In this document: positions 19,158 through 27,749 of the stretch, in pieces
Layout of the letters: every line of letters starts with the position of its first letter
Numbering within the stretch: position 1 is the stretch's first letter
Position numbers and translations under genes: made by a program
The notes under the pieces: generated by a model
The model's database searches: none
What the model saw: the letters and a program-made list of their open reading frames with translations, nothing else
What the model was told of the DNA's origin: nothing
Assembly: GCA_964510855.1 (NCBI GenBank)
Contig: CAZEDB010000004.1
Location: 1-64,000, forward strand
DNA length: 64,000 bases
Reading direction: 5' to 3'
Source: UBA8828 sp964510855
Lineage (GTDB): Bacteria; Verrucomicrobiota; Verrucomicrobiia; Opitutales; UBA953

Positions 19158-20582
19158 GTGTCTTCTACTCCTTACGACGTTGCCATTATTGGCGCCGGCA
19201 TGTCTGGCCTAGCGGCGGCCGTGCGTCTGGGTATGTTTGGCAAGCGCGTGGTGCTCTTGGAGCGACACAATGCGCCTGGAGGGCTTAACTCGTTTTACGC
19301 TAAAGCCGGACGTAAGTATGACGTCGGACTCCATGCCATGACCAACTGGGTGCCCGAGGGCGCCAAGGGTACGCCGCTTACCAAACTGTTGCGGCAACTC
19401 CGCATTCGACGCGAAGAACTCGATCTCGCGCCGCAGTTAGGCTCGCGTATCGCCATGGCAGGTAAATCCCTGCGCATGACTAATGACTTTGCTGTGCTCG
19501 AGGCTGAGGTAGCGCGCGAATTTCCTCACCACATCGATGCGTTTCGTCGCGTCGACGCCGAACTTCGCGCGGCCGATGAAGCCGCCCTCGATGCCCGTAA
19601 CGGCTCAGCTCGGGCATGGCTAGCAGAACGGATTCAGCATCCCCTGCTGGAAGACATGTTGCTTTTACCCACCTGCTTTTATGGAAGTGCGCAGGAGGAC
19701 GATATTGATTTAGCGCAATTCGCAATTTTATGGCGGGCGCTCTATCGCGAAGGTTTTGGTCGGCCCTATGAAGGGGTACGACAAGTCTTACGTCTGCTAA
19801 CAGAAAAACTTCGTGCCCTCGGCGTAGAACGACGAATGAAGTGCGGTGTACGCCGGATTCATACTCACGCCGGTAAGGCCACGGAATTAGAACTCGATGA
19901 CGGCAGCAGCGTGCTTGCCCACCAAGTCCTTTCCTGTGCGGGTCTACCCGAAACCTTAAGGCTCTGCGAGGATCAACCCGCGGATGCGGGGGCAGCAACG
20001 GTTGGTCGGCTTGCTTACGCCGAGACTATCGCCACCTACCAAGCTCCCGCTTTCCAAACTTTTGGTTGGAACGACACCATCATCTTTTTCTGCAATGACG
20101 AGCGCTTTAAGTACCGCGCTCCCGAGGGACTAATCGACGCCAACTCTGGCGTTATCTGTATTCCCAATAATTATGACTACGGGTCAGAGCGTACGCTCAG
20201 CGAGGGCTGGCTACGCGTCACCGCTTTAGCCAGCCACCCAGCTTGGCGACAACTCGATACCCCGGATTATCAAGCCGCCAAGGCAGCAGGGCTCACGCAA
20301 CTCAATCGTGCCGCACGCGCCCACCTACCTGCAGTGACGGACGCGGTTCACGACGCCGCACTCGTGGCCACTGATATGTTTACCCCGCTCACCGTGCAGC
20401 GCTTTACCGGACGGCTCAACGGCGCTATTTATGGAGCGACAGAAAAGCGGCGCGATGGTCGGACGCACTTAGACAATCTCTTCATCATCGGCACCGACCA
20501 AGGCTTCCTCGGTATCACCGGGGCTTTGCTCTCTGGCATTTCGATGGCGAATTTGCACTGCCTGCGCGAGGCCACCAGCTAA
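19158..20582 (+). CDS. FAD-dependent oxidoreductase, phytoene desaturase/CrtISO-like
   Basis: This 474-residue protein starts with GTG at 19158. It has an N-terminal Rossmann FAD motif DVAIIGAGMSGLAAAVRL, then LERHNAPGGLNSFY, and a C-terminal FAD motif region NLFIIGTDQGFLGITGALLSG. This is the pattern of the CrtI/CrtISO/retinol-saturase superfamily, which desaturates, isomerises or saturates polyenes. The exact substrate cannot be assigned. No crtB, crtE or other carotenoid gene is in the window. It lies 88 nt after the FGE gene on the same strand. A weak hairpin follows it. Confidence 0.8.
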   Translation: MSSTPYDVAIIGAGMSGLAAAVRLGMFGKRVVLLERHNAPGGLNSFYAKAGRKYDVGLHAMTNWVPEGAKGTPLTKLLRQLRIRREELDLAPQLGSRIAMAGKSLRMTNDFAVLEAEVAREFPHHIDAFRRVDAELRAADEAALDARNGSARAWLAERIQHPLLEDMLLLPTCFYGSAQEDDIDLAQFAILWRALYREGFGRPYEGVRQVLRLLTEKLRALGVERRMKCGVRRIHTHAGKATELELDDGSSVLAHQVLSCAGLPETLRLCEDQPADAGAATVGRLAYAETIATYQAPAFQTFGWNDTIIFFCNDERFKYRAPEGLIDANSGVICIPNNYDYGSERTLSEGWLRVTALASHPAWRQLDTPDYQAAKAAGLTQLNRAARAHLPAVTDAVHDAALVATDMFTPLTVQRFTGRLNGAIYGATEKRRDGRTHLDNLFIIGTDQGFLGITGALLSGISMANLHCLREATS

Positions 20583-20592
20583 GTTGCGCTAG

Positions 20593-20614
20593 CCCCAAGG
20601 GCTTTCTGGGGTTT
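20593..20614 (+). terminator. Weak terminator-like hairpin
   Basis: CCCCA (20593-20597) pairs with TGGGG (20607-20611) around a 9-nt loop, followed by only three T. It is 10 nt after the oxidoreductase stop. The short stem and short T-run make termination plausible but uncertain. Confidence 0.4.
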
Positions 20615-20845
20615 ATGACACACCCCGACCTTGCACGACTTGACGGGCATGGTACTGTATAAGCGTTCTTTAAGTCAGAATGCATCACGAGCACGAAGCG
20701 ATTTAACCCGCAAGTGCACCAACCGAGCCCAGGAGGGCCACGGTGGTTTCCGAAGCCGCAAGGCATCGAGATGAGGATCCCCACGGATCACAACCTACTC
20801 CCGGCGACTTGGCCGTGATGCGCGAAGAACCCCTTCCCTCCCGCC
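20615..20845. other. Intergenic stretch without recognised content
   Basis: About 230 nt lie between the oxidoreductase and the small integrase-like gene. A TATAAG at 20656-20661 could be a -10 box, but I see no -35 at a proper distance. I find no tRNA, riboswitch or repeat here, and a short overlapping reading frame (20743-20925) has no recognisable composition or homology. Confidence 0.4.
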
Positions 20846-21070
20846 ATGATCCAACCCAACCTACCCGCCGAAGTCACCCTCTCTGTGCGAATTACCCCGC
20901 ACGAGAATCATCACCTATGGAATAACAATGGGACGTGGTGGTTGCACTACACTGTGCACCTGCCCGATTACACCCATGCCCGCATTCGCCGCTCGCTCAA
21001 AACCCGCGACGTACAAGAGGCACGGCTACGCCGCGATCACTACCTAAGCCAGTTCCCGCATCGTAATTAA
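20846..21070 (+). CDS. Small protein resembling the arm-binding N-terminus of tyrosine integrases
   Basis: This 74-residue protein has a core (NGTWWLHYTVHL and later RIRRSLKTRDVQEARLRRD) that looks like the three-stranded arm-type DNA-binding domain at the N-terminus of phage integrases. In that domain a W-x-Y/F strand is followed by a basic S-L-x-T-x-D-x-x-E-A helix. No catalytic recombinase domain follows. It may be a free-standing DNA-binding protein or the remnant of an integrase. It lies 34 nt before the second sulfatase on the same strand. The identification rests on pattern only. Confidence 0.5.
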   Translation: MIQPNLPAEVTLSVRITPHENHHLWNNNGTWWLHYTVHLPDYTHARIRRSLKTRDVQEARLRRDHYLSQFPHRN

Positions 21071-21104
21071 GGAACTCGGGCGCCCTGGGCGCTGTCCAAC
21101 CCAG

Positions 21105-22577
21105 GTGCGCCCACAACTTTTATCCGCTCTCGTGCTGGCGCTGATTCTTATCCTGACCGCCGCGCTCGCTCCCGGAAAGCCACCCCACATCCTTGTCATC
21201 CTAACCGATGACTTAGGATGGAATGATACCTCGGTTGATTTGGGACTACCCAAAGATCCCCAATACAATCGGCATTACCGCACGCCCGCCCTCGAACGCC
21301 TCGCCCGCGAAGGCGTCCGCTTTTCGCAAGCCTATGCCACACCCGTCTGCACCCCCAGCCGTGTCAGCTTGATGACGGGGCTTTCGGTGGCCCGTCATGG
21401 AGTTAGTAATTGGACACAACGACCCGGCAAAGATCTCGGGATTAAAACCGCTGAACTTATCTTACCGAGTTGGAACTGTGACGGTCTCCAACCCTTGCAA
21501 TCGGGAACAACCCACGGCTTTGAAACCGCCGAAACCCTCCCTGCCCTACTGCGCCTAGCGGGCTATCGCACCGCCCATTTTGGCAAAGCGCATTTCGGTG
21601 CCGCTGGCACCCCGGGCGCAGATCCCCTCAACTTAGGCTTTGAGCGTAATGTCGGCGGAGGTGCTGCCGGTCAGCCAGGGAGTTTTTTAGGGACAAAAAA
21701 CTTCAGTGCAGGAACAGGAAAAGAGTTTTGGGACGTGCCCCATCTCGACGCCTATAAAGGTAAGTCGCTCACCGTCACCCAAGCCCTGACCGACGAAGCA
21801 CTATTAGAAATCCAACGCGCTAAGGTCACAGGTCAGCCGTTCTTTATCCATCTATCCCACTTCGGCGTCCACACCCCAATCGAAGCCGCGGAAAAATTTT
21901 CTGCAGATTATACGGCGGCGAATTTAAAACCAAGAGAACGGGCCTACGCCACTATGGTTGCCGATGTCGATGCGAGCGTCGGACGAATCCTCGACGCCTT
22001 GGATCAACTCGAACTCACCGAGCAGACCTTAATCGTTTTTATTTCCGACAATGGCGGCTACGCCCAGCGCTTAGGAGCTTTTGCCCCGCACAATGCTCCA
22101 CTTCGTAGCGGTAAAGGCTCGGCCTACGAAGGCGGTCTCCGCGTACCCTGCATCGTGCGTTGGCCCGGCCAAGCCCAGCCTGGCCTACTCAGCCACCAAC
22201 CTGTTTCAGTCATCGACCTCCTCCCAACCTTAGTCGCCGCTGCCAAAGGTAGAGTACCCCAGGGACTAGACGGCATCAATTGGGCACCGGCGCTTCAAGG
22301 CCAGGCGCTGCCGGCCCGGGATCTGCTGTGGTATTACCCGCACGTCTGGGGAGGAACCGGGCCTGGCATTGAGCCCTTTGCTGCTCTGCGTCGGGGCCCG
22401 CTTAAACTCATTACCTTTTTTACCAACGACCGTAACGAACTCTACGACCTAGAAGCAGACCCGGGCGAAACGCGCGACTTAGCGGCTACGAAAAAAGACG
22501 AGGTCGCACGCTTACGCGGCGACCTCTTAAGCACGCTTAAGGCTAGCGGTCGCGAACTGCCGCGAGCTAGCCGTTAA
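21105..22577 (+). CDS. Exported sulfatase, Cys-type, second copy
   Basis: This 490-residue enzyme starts with GTG at 21105. It has a hydrophobic signal peptide (about 1-23), then HILVILTDDLGWND (metal-binding aspartates). The signature CTPSRVSLMTG carries Cys82 as the formylglycine precursor. The internal insert (about 100-190) differs from the sulfatase at 16653, so the two are not recent duplicates and probably act on different sulfate positions. It has no FGE beside it and presumably depends on the one at 18041. The stop is 3 nt from the stop of the convergent hpf. Confidence 0.9.
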   Translation: MRPQLLSALVLALILILTAALAPGKPPHILVILTDDLGWNDTSVDLGLPKDPQYNRHYRTPALERLAREGVRFSQAYATPVCTPSRVSLMTGLSVARHGVSNWTQRPGKDLGIKTAELILPSWNCDGLQPLQSGTTHGFETAETLPALLRLAGYRTAHFGKAHFGAAGTPGADPLNLGFERNVGGGAAGQPGSFLGTKNFSAGTGKEFWDVPHLDAYKGKSLTVTQALTDEALLEIQRAKVTGQPFFIHLSHFGVHTPIEAAEKFSADYTAANLKPRERAYATMVADVDASVGRILDALDQLELTEQTLIVFISDNGGYAQRLGAFAPHNAPLRSGKGSAYEGGLRVPCIVRWPGQAQPGLLSHQPVSVIDLLPTLVAAAKGRVPQGLDGINWAPALQGQALPARDLLWYYPHVWGGTGPGIEPFAALRRGPLKLITFFTNDRNELYDLEADPGETRDLAATKKDEVARLRGDLLSTLKASGRELPRASR

Positions 22578-22580
22578 GAC

Positions 22581-22931
22581 TTACGCTTCGGTTTCAGCTT
22601 CTCCAGCCACGCCACGATGACGGCGGACTTTATCAAGCCGGTGACGGCGGCGCAGCGAGCGGTCGAGCTTATCGATGAGCAAATCAATCGACTTATAGAG
22701 ATCCTCCGAGGCGACGCGTAGGACGATATCAGGACCCGCCACTTCAATGCGCGCTTGGGCCGCATATTCCGTAGCGTGATCGCGCACGCGGTCGTGGATT
22801 AATTCAAAAGCAACCCGAAGGATGCGTGGATTGTGCCGGAACAAACGTTCGGCCTTGGCCGTGACGTAGGACTTAAGAGACTCGGTAAGGTCCATATGGA
22901 CTCCCGAGACGACGACAGACGCGTTGCTCAT
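22581..22931 (-). CDS. hpf: Ribosome hibernation promoting factor, short form (HPF/RaiA)
   Basis: This 116-residue protein begins MSNASVVVSGVHMDLTESLKSYV, the usual start of the S30AE domain. It ends with a short basic/acidic tail, without the C-terminal dimerisation domain of long HPF. It binds the 30S decoding channel and shuts down idle ribosomes. The start is ATG 22929-22931, because upstream extensions read antisense through the SDR gene. The leader carries the sequence AACCCACC right before ATG and no Shine-Dalgarno. Only 28 nt separate its start codon from that of the divergent SDR. Confidence 0.88.
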   Translation of the reverse strand: MSNASVVVSGVHMDLTESLKSYVTAKAERLFRHNPRILRVAFELIHDRVRDHATEYAAQARIEVAGPDIVLRVASEDLYKSIDLLIDKLDRSLRRRHRLDKVRRHRGVAGEAETEA

Positions 22932-22959
22932 GGTGGGTTTTGTGTTTTGGTTAGTGCCT

Positions 22960-23778
22960 ATGGACACGCGCCCTCTACCAGCAGCCACCCTCCAATACCT
23001 ACAATCCTTCGCAGGTATTGTGGTTACTGGGGGTTCTTCCGGCATTGGGCGCGCCCTCCTCAGGCGCATAGAAGAATCTAACCCACGCGCGGTGGTATGC
23101 AACGTATCCCGAACCCAACCCGCAGATTGGCCCAGCCTTTCTAACTGGCACCATTTGCAGACCGACCTCGCTGAACCCGCTGCTATCGAGGCGGTTGCCG
23201 CTACATTACAAAAACTGATAGGCGGAGAAGGAACCATTCTTCTCGTAAATAATAGTGGCTTTGGTGCCTACGGGCCCTTCCCCGCCCCTGGAATCGCCCA
23301 CCACTTGCGTATGATAGACGTTAACTCCCGCGCCCCCGTACACCTCACCGCCCTGCTCTGGCCTGAATTACTCAAGCGCGGAGGTCGGGTCGTGAACGTA
23401 GCCTCTGTTGCAGGCTATCAACCCGTACCTTTGATGGCAACTTACGCGGCGACCAAAGCTTTCTTACTTAATTGGAGCATCGCCCTCGATGAAGAAGGTA
23501 AATCCCACGGCGTACGTTGCACCGCGATTTGCCCGGGCCCAGTTGCCACGCAATTCTTCCGGGCCGCTGGGTTTAGTCAGCCCACGGGTCTACCCGGACA
23601 AACCGCTGAGGCTTGTGTTGATGAAATGCTCGAAGCCATGGTCGCAGATGCGCCCGAACGCGTGACGGGTTTAAGCAACCGACTTTTATCCGTATTAGCC
23701 GCGCGCTTACCCAAAGCTTGGGCAGCTGCCATCGGACGACACGTCATCGAACGTAAACTGGGGACCTCGGCACGCTAA
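22960..23778 (+). CDS. Short-chain dehydrogenase/reductase
   Basis: This 272-residue NAD(P)-dependent oxidoreductase of the classical SDR family has the cofactor motif TGGSSGIG, NNSGFGAYG (the NNAG equivalent), the catalytic Ser in NVASVAG and Y-x3-K in TYAATKAF. CPGPVAT follows, as usual. The substrate is unknown; the overall look is that of the DltE/YqjQ type. ATG 22960 is preferred over the in-frame ATG at 22924, which would overlap the divergent hpf start. The stop is 6 nt from the stop of convergent recN. Confidence 0.88.
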   Translation: MDTRPLPAATLQYLQSFAGIVVTGGSSGIGRALLRRIEESNPRAVVCNVSRTQPADWPSLSNWHHLQTDLAEPAAIEAVAATLQKLIGGEGTILLVNNSGFGAYGPFPAPGIAHHLRMIDVNSRAPVHLTALLWPELLKRGGRVVNVASVAGYQPVPLMATYAATKAFLLNWSIALDEEGKSHGVRCTAICPGPVATQFFRAAGFSQPTGLPGQTAEACVDEMLEAMVADAPERVTGLSNRLLSVLAARLPKAWAAAIGRHVIERKLGTSAR

Positions 23779-23784
23779 ACCTAC

Positions 23785-25440
23785 TTAGGCACCGGCGAGT
23801 AATTCTTTCGCATGCGCGAGCGCTGACTTACTTGTACGGTCACCGAGCATCCGCGCCAATTCAGCTAGACGGGCCTCACGATTGGTATGCACAGGGGCGA
23901 GTCGTACGGTGGTAGCCGTATCATCCTGATCTTTAGTTACGACGAGGTGCTGGCGCCCGAGGGCAGCGACCTGGGGTAAGTGGGTGACACAGACCACTTG
24001 GTGGCCACCGCCGAGAGCGGCTAATTCACGACCAACTTGCGCACCAACTTCACCGCCGACGTTGGCATCGACTTCGTCAAAGACGAGCACAGGGGTGCGG
24101 TCCGACGCGGCCAGCACGGTTTTAAGCGCAAGGAGAACCCGCGCCGCTTCGCCACTCGAAGCAATTTGACTGAGCGGCAGGAGGTCTTGTCCGGCATTCG
24201 GACAAAACAAAAAGCGTACCCCGCTATCCCCAAAGGCGGTAAGAGGTGTCTCGATAACTTCAGCCCGGAAGTCCGCTTTACGAAAGCCCAGAGAGCCGAG
24301 TAAACGACGCACCGACGTGCTCAATCCGTCGGCCGCTTTTAAGCGGGCGCGACGGAGCCCAGCCGCGAGTCGACGGAGCCCTACTTCGGCTTCATCCGCT
24401 GCCGCTTGCAGTTCGGCCAAGCGTGCCTCAGCGCCTTCACTCCCTGCGAGCCGAGCGCTCAAGGCTTCGCGCTTAAGTCGCACCGCTGCGGCCGCTGGGC
24501 CGTGACGACGACGTAAATCGAGCCAAGCGTTCATTTTTCGCTCGAGCGCCGCCGGCACACCCCCGCCCGAATGCGAACGCGTTGCCCGTGAGAGATCTGA
24601 GCGCAAATCATCAGCTTCGGCAGCCAAGGCTTCGAGCCGAGCTCGTGAGGGCTCAAGCGTAGGGTCGATACGTGACGCTTCGGTCAGTGACTTCAACGCC
24701 CGGGCTAGGGTCGAGCCTAGGCCCTGACTCAAGCCACTTTCGGCCTGGGCTAAAAGACCCATTAACTCTTCGGCCCGCGAGGCTACGGTGTGTTCACGCT
24801 CAAGTTCAGCTACGCCTTCATCGCTAAGATCGAGGTCAGCAAATTTTTCTAACTGGGAACGAATAAAACTCGCTTCGTCGTCCGACAAACGTTCGGCATT
24901 TTTCAAAGCCTCGATCTGACTATAAATACCCCGCCATGCGGCATAAGCTTCGGCATAGACCGCCTGAGCCTGCGCGTGTGGCACCCCAGCATGGGCGTCG
25001 AGTAACTCGAGCTGAACGCCGTCGCGGAGCAAACGTTGCGGCTCGCCCGGGCCATGAAAATCAATCCAACGCTCACCGAGTCGCGCCAATTGGGATAAAG
25101 TAGCGGCCGCTCCATTGACGGTGATACGTCCTGCCCCCGCAGCTGAAACCGTCCGCCGCAATACCAGCAGGTGATCTTCACAAGCAGGTAAATCCATCTC
25201 GACTAATAAGGCGTCGAGCGCGGTATCGTTGAGCTCAAGCTCCGCTTCCACGACCGCAGCCTCGGTGCCTTTACGCACCACCGTCTTGGGGGCACGGTTG
25301 CCCGCTAACAAGGAAAGGGCGCCGAGTAAGACCGATTTACCTGCACCGGTTTCACCTGTAACTACAGTAAACCCAGGGCCCAGCTCGAGTTCCGCTCGAT
25401 CCATCAAGGCGAGGTCACGAATAACTAAACGGCGAATCAT
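23785..25440 (-). CDS. recN: DNA repair protein RecN
   Basis: This 551-residue SMC-like ATPase helps keep broken DNA ends together during recombinational repair. It has Walker A GETGAGKS (29-36), central coiled coils (about 150-370), the signature region and Walker B VLVFDEVDANVGGEVG, and the H-loop CVTHLPQVAALG. Length is normal. The ATG overlaps the end of yggS by 4 nt, so the two genes are translationally coupled. Confidence 0.95.
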   Translation of the reverse strand: MIRRLVIRDLALMDRAELELGPGFTVVTGETGAGKSVLLGALSLLAGNRAPKTVVRKGTEAAVVEAELELNDTALDALLVEMDLPACEDHLLVLRRTVSAAGAGRITVNGAAATLSQLARLGERWIDFHGPGEPQRLLRDGVQLELLDAHAGVPHAQAQAVYAEAYAAWRGIYSQIEALKNAERLSDDEASFIRSQLEKFADLDLSDEGVAELEREHTVASRAEELMGLLAQAESGLSQGLGSTLARALKSLTEASRIDPTLEPSRARLEALAAEADDLRSDLSRATRSHSGGGVPAALERKMNAWLDLRRRHGPAAAAVRLKREALSARLAGSEGAEARLAELQAAADEAEVGLRRLAAGLRRARLKAADGLSTSVRRLLGSLGFRKADFRAEVIETPLTAFGDSGVRFLFCPNAGQDLLPLSQIASSGEAARVLLALKTVLAASDRTPVLVFDEVDANVGGEVGAQVGRELAALGGGHQVVCVTHLPQVAALGRQHLVVTKDQDDTATTVRLAPVHTNREARLAELARMLGDRTSKSALAHAKELLAGA

Positions 25441-26141
25441 GGAGCTAAGGGGGCGCGTTGCCCATAAAGCGCGGAACCGACGCGAAGGCAGGTTGAGCCT
25501 GCGGCAACCGCGGGCTCAAGGTCACCACTCATGCCCATGGAGAGTTCAGGTAAGGCAACACCACGCGAAGCTGCTAAAGTATCACGACACACACGCAAAG
25601 CATCAAAGGCGCGGCGTGCGACCTCAGGATCGTCGCTATAAGGAGCCACCGCCATCAAACCCTGCACCCAAAGTCCAGCTTGACCCAAAGCTGTATCGAG
25701 TAAGGCGGGAGCCTGGTCGAGATCGCAACCAAACTTCGCGGGGTCGTTACCCGAATTGATTTGTAAGAGTACGGGCAAACGTTTGCCGGCTTCGGTCGCC
25801 AAGCGCCCGAGGCGAAGCGCAAGGTCAGGCGTATCCACCGACTGAATACGGTCAAAAGTGGCTACCGCGAGTTTGGCTTTGTTGGACTGTAGGTGACCAA
25901 TCAATTCCCAAGCTAGACCCGCCGGGGCTTCGAGGCGCTTAGCGGCTGCATCTTGTACCCGATTTTCACCCACAGCCTTGAGCCCGAGGCGATGGGCATA
26001 CTCAGCAGCAGCAACTGGGTGGGTTTTGGTCACGGGCAGAAGCTGGACCGTGGCAGGATCACGACCGCAGACCTGGCAAGCGGCTCGGATACGAGCGAGG
26101 ACGGCTTGGGCTCGCTGCTCGAACTCGTGATAGGTGACCAT
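25437..26141 (-). CDS. yggS: PLP homeostasis protein, YggS family
   Basis: This 234-residue fold-type III PLP-binding protein has the expected Schiff-base lysine K39 in LLPVTKTHPV. It also has GENRVQDAAAK, WELIGHLQSNKAK, QINSGNDPAKFG and the C-terminal LSMGMSGDLEPAVAAGST-type phosphate site. The family keeps free pyridoxal phosphate levels in balance and has no known enzymatic turnover. It overlaps recN by 4 nt and is divergent from the LysR gene. Confidence 0.93.
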   Translation of the reverse strand: MVTYHEFEQRAQAVLARIRAACQVCGRDPATVQLLPVTKTHPVAAAEYAHRLGLKAVGENRVQDAAAKRLEAPAGLAWELIGHLQSNKAKLAVATFDRIQSVDTPDLALRLGRLATEAGKRLPVLLQINSGNDPAKFGCDLDQAPALLDTALGQAGLWVQGLMAVAPYSDDPEVARRAFDALRVCRDTLAASRGVALPELSMGMSGDLEPAVAAGSTCLRVGSALYGQRAPLAP

Positions 26142-26226
26142 CTGTTTACTATCAAGCCTTTCTTGGCCAGCCTGTCAAATGCGGGATTCACCTAGACCAT
26201 TAGCGGGTCTTACTTGCAGGCTCTAA

Positions 26227-26237
26227 ACCTATTAGGT
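26227..26237. promoter_or_regulatory. Small palindrome in front of the LysR gene
   Basis: ACCTA-T-TAGGT is a perfect 11-nt dyad, 14 nt before the LysR start codon, in the 110-nt space shared with the divergent yggS-recN operon. LysR proteins often bind such T-N11-A-type dyads to regulate themselves and a divergent gene. The assignment is positional only. Confidence 0.3.
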
Positions 26238-26251
26238 AAAGTTATCCCAGT

Positions 26252-27148
26252 ATGCATATCGAAAACTTTAAAATCTTTTGCGATTTAGTCGATAACCGCA
26301 GCTTTTCTAAGGCCGCTCGTCTCAACAACATTACTCAATCGGCGGTTAGTCAACAGCTCCGCGCCATGGAACGGCATTTCAATGTGCTGATTGTCGATCG
26401 TGGCCAAAAACAATTCTCTCTCACCCGCGAAGGGCAGCGCTTGCATGAGACCGCTCGCGAAATTTTAGCGCACTATGAAAGCGCCCGCGGCGAGCTCCAA
26501 GAAATGCGCAAAGTTGTCAGTGGTACGATTCATGTTTCCACCATCGTATCGATTGGGCTGCATGAATTACCTCCTTATCAAAAGCGTTTCATGCAGGAAT
26601 ACCCGCATGTTAATGTGCGAGTGGAATACCGGCGTTCGAATTTAGTCTATGAAGACGTCTTAACCAACGCCGTCGATATTGGCCTCGTCGCCTACCCCCA
26701 ACGTCATCGTCAGTTAGAGATTATTAATTTTATGGAAGATCAGTTGGTGCCGATTTGCTCTCCAAAACACCCGCTGGCGAAAATTAAAGAAATTGGTTTA
26801 GCCGATCTTCAAGGCTGTAACTTTATTGGTTTCGACCAAGACATTCCAACGCGTAAAGCCCTCGATACCTTCTTCCGTGAGCAGCGCATTGAACTCGAGC
26901 CCACCATGGAATTCGACAATGTTGAAACCATTAAACGTGCGGTTGAGGTGGATGCCGGGGTAGCCCTCGTACCTGAAGACACCATTCGCCAAGAAATCGA
27001 ACAGGGCACCTTGGTACGGCTTCATCTCCGCGACCGTAGAATTGCCCGTCCGCTCGCGATTATTCACCGCAAGGGTCGAGTCTTGTCGCCGGCGCTGAAG
27101 CGCTTCTTAGCTTTACTGACTTCGGGGCGAGCCCCAGAAACAACTTAA
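26252..27148 (+). CDS. LysR-family transcription regulator
   Basis: This 298-residue protein has an N-terminal winged helix-turn-helix (about 1-60, SFSKAARLNNITQSAVSQQLRA) and a periplasmic-binding-like effector domain (about 90-290). The IVSIGLHELPPY and DIGLVAYP motifs resemble the CysL/CbbR branch, but the inducer and target genes cannot be assigned. It is divergent from yggS-recN and its 3' end overlaps the convergent membrane-protein gene by 4 nt. Confidence 0.9.
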   Translation: MHIENFKIFCDLVDNRSFSKAARLNNITQSAVSQQLRAMERHFNVLIVDRGQKQFSLTREGQRLHETAREILAHYESARGELQEMRKVVSGTIHVSTIVSIGLHELPPYQKRFMQEYPHVNVRVEYRRSNLVYEDVLTNAVDIGLVAYPQRHRQLEIINFMEDQLVPICSPKHPLAKIKEIGLADLQGCNFIGFDQDIPTRKALDTFFREQRIELEPTMEFDNVETIKRAVEVDAGVALVPEDTIRQEIEQGTLVRLHLRDRRIARPLAIIHRKGRVLSPALKRFLALLTSGRAPETT

Positions 27149-27747
27149 GCAGCGGACAGACGCTTAGCTCGAGCCATAGCTAGAAAAGGGAGGCCGAGCC
27201 CGAGCAACAAGGCGGAACCCGTCCAGATTAAGACACTATACAAGGCCGGTGCACCCAAGGCTAGGGCAGCACACGTCCAAGCCATTAAAGCACCCAACAA
27301 AGGCTCTGCCCGATAACGTAGGGCGGCAGTGACGAGCGCCTGAACCCCAACCAAACCCGCAATCAAGGCACCCAAAGCCGCACCTCCTAAGAGATCGCGC
27401 GCTGCACTCGCATGGGCGGCACCGAGGGCAACCATCAAAAGCCCTAAGGTCAAAGCGGCTGAAACCCGGCGGTTACTAGGAATTTGCGCTAAGTCGGCAC
27501 GATGCGCGCGGAGGTAGTGAAGACTAGCGAGGGCGGCGAGTCCGAGCGAAGAACTCCAGACCACTAACCAGCCTTCGAGCGGAATTTGCCAACGCTCAAT
27601 CGCAGCCTGAAGGAAGCAGCACTTGGCTAAAAGCAAACCCCATAAGCCAAGGAGGCGATCAAGGATTTGGGTCTCGCGATGGGCGCGCTCGAGCGCGAGA
27701 CGTAACTCCGCATCAGCGGCAGCAGGAAGATCGAGGGTGGTCGACAT
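27145..27747 (-). CDS. Polytopic membrane protein of unknown function
   Basis: This 200-residue protein (start ATG 27745-27747, MSTTLDLPAA) has five or six hydrophobic segments at about 32-48, 60-78, 96-113, 122-142, 150-167 and 170-192. There is a charged N-terminal stretch in the cytoplasm. It is rich in Ala and Leu, and no family motif is recognised. It starts 3 nt after the stop of the 483-residue protein upstream, so the two are almost certainly co-transcribed and may work together. Confidence 0.65.
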   Translation of the reverse strand: MSTTLDLPAAADAELRLALERAHRETQILDRLLGLWGLLLAKCCFLQAAIERWQIPLEGWLVVWSSSLGLAALASLHYLRAHRADLAQIPSNRRVSAALTLGLLMVALGAAHASAARDLLGGAALGALIAGLVGVQALVTAALRYRAEPLLGALMAWTCAALALGAPALYSVLIWTGSALLLGLGLPFLAMARAKRLSAA

Positions 27748-27749
27748 GA

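Noticed and set aside
20656..20661. Promoter with TATAAG as -10
   Set aside because: The nearest TTGACG is only 12 nt upstream, too close for a sigma-70 promoter.
22932..23237. N-terminal extension of HPF
   Set aside because: It reads antisense through the SDR gene, and HPF proteins begin at the MSNASVVV methionine.
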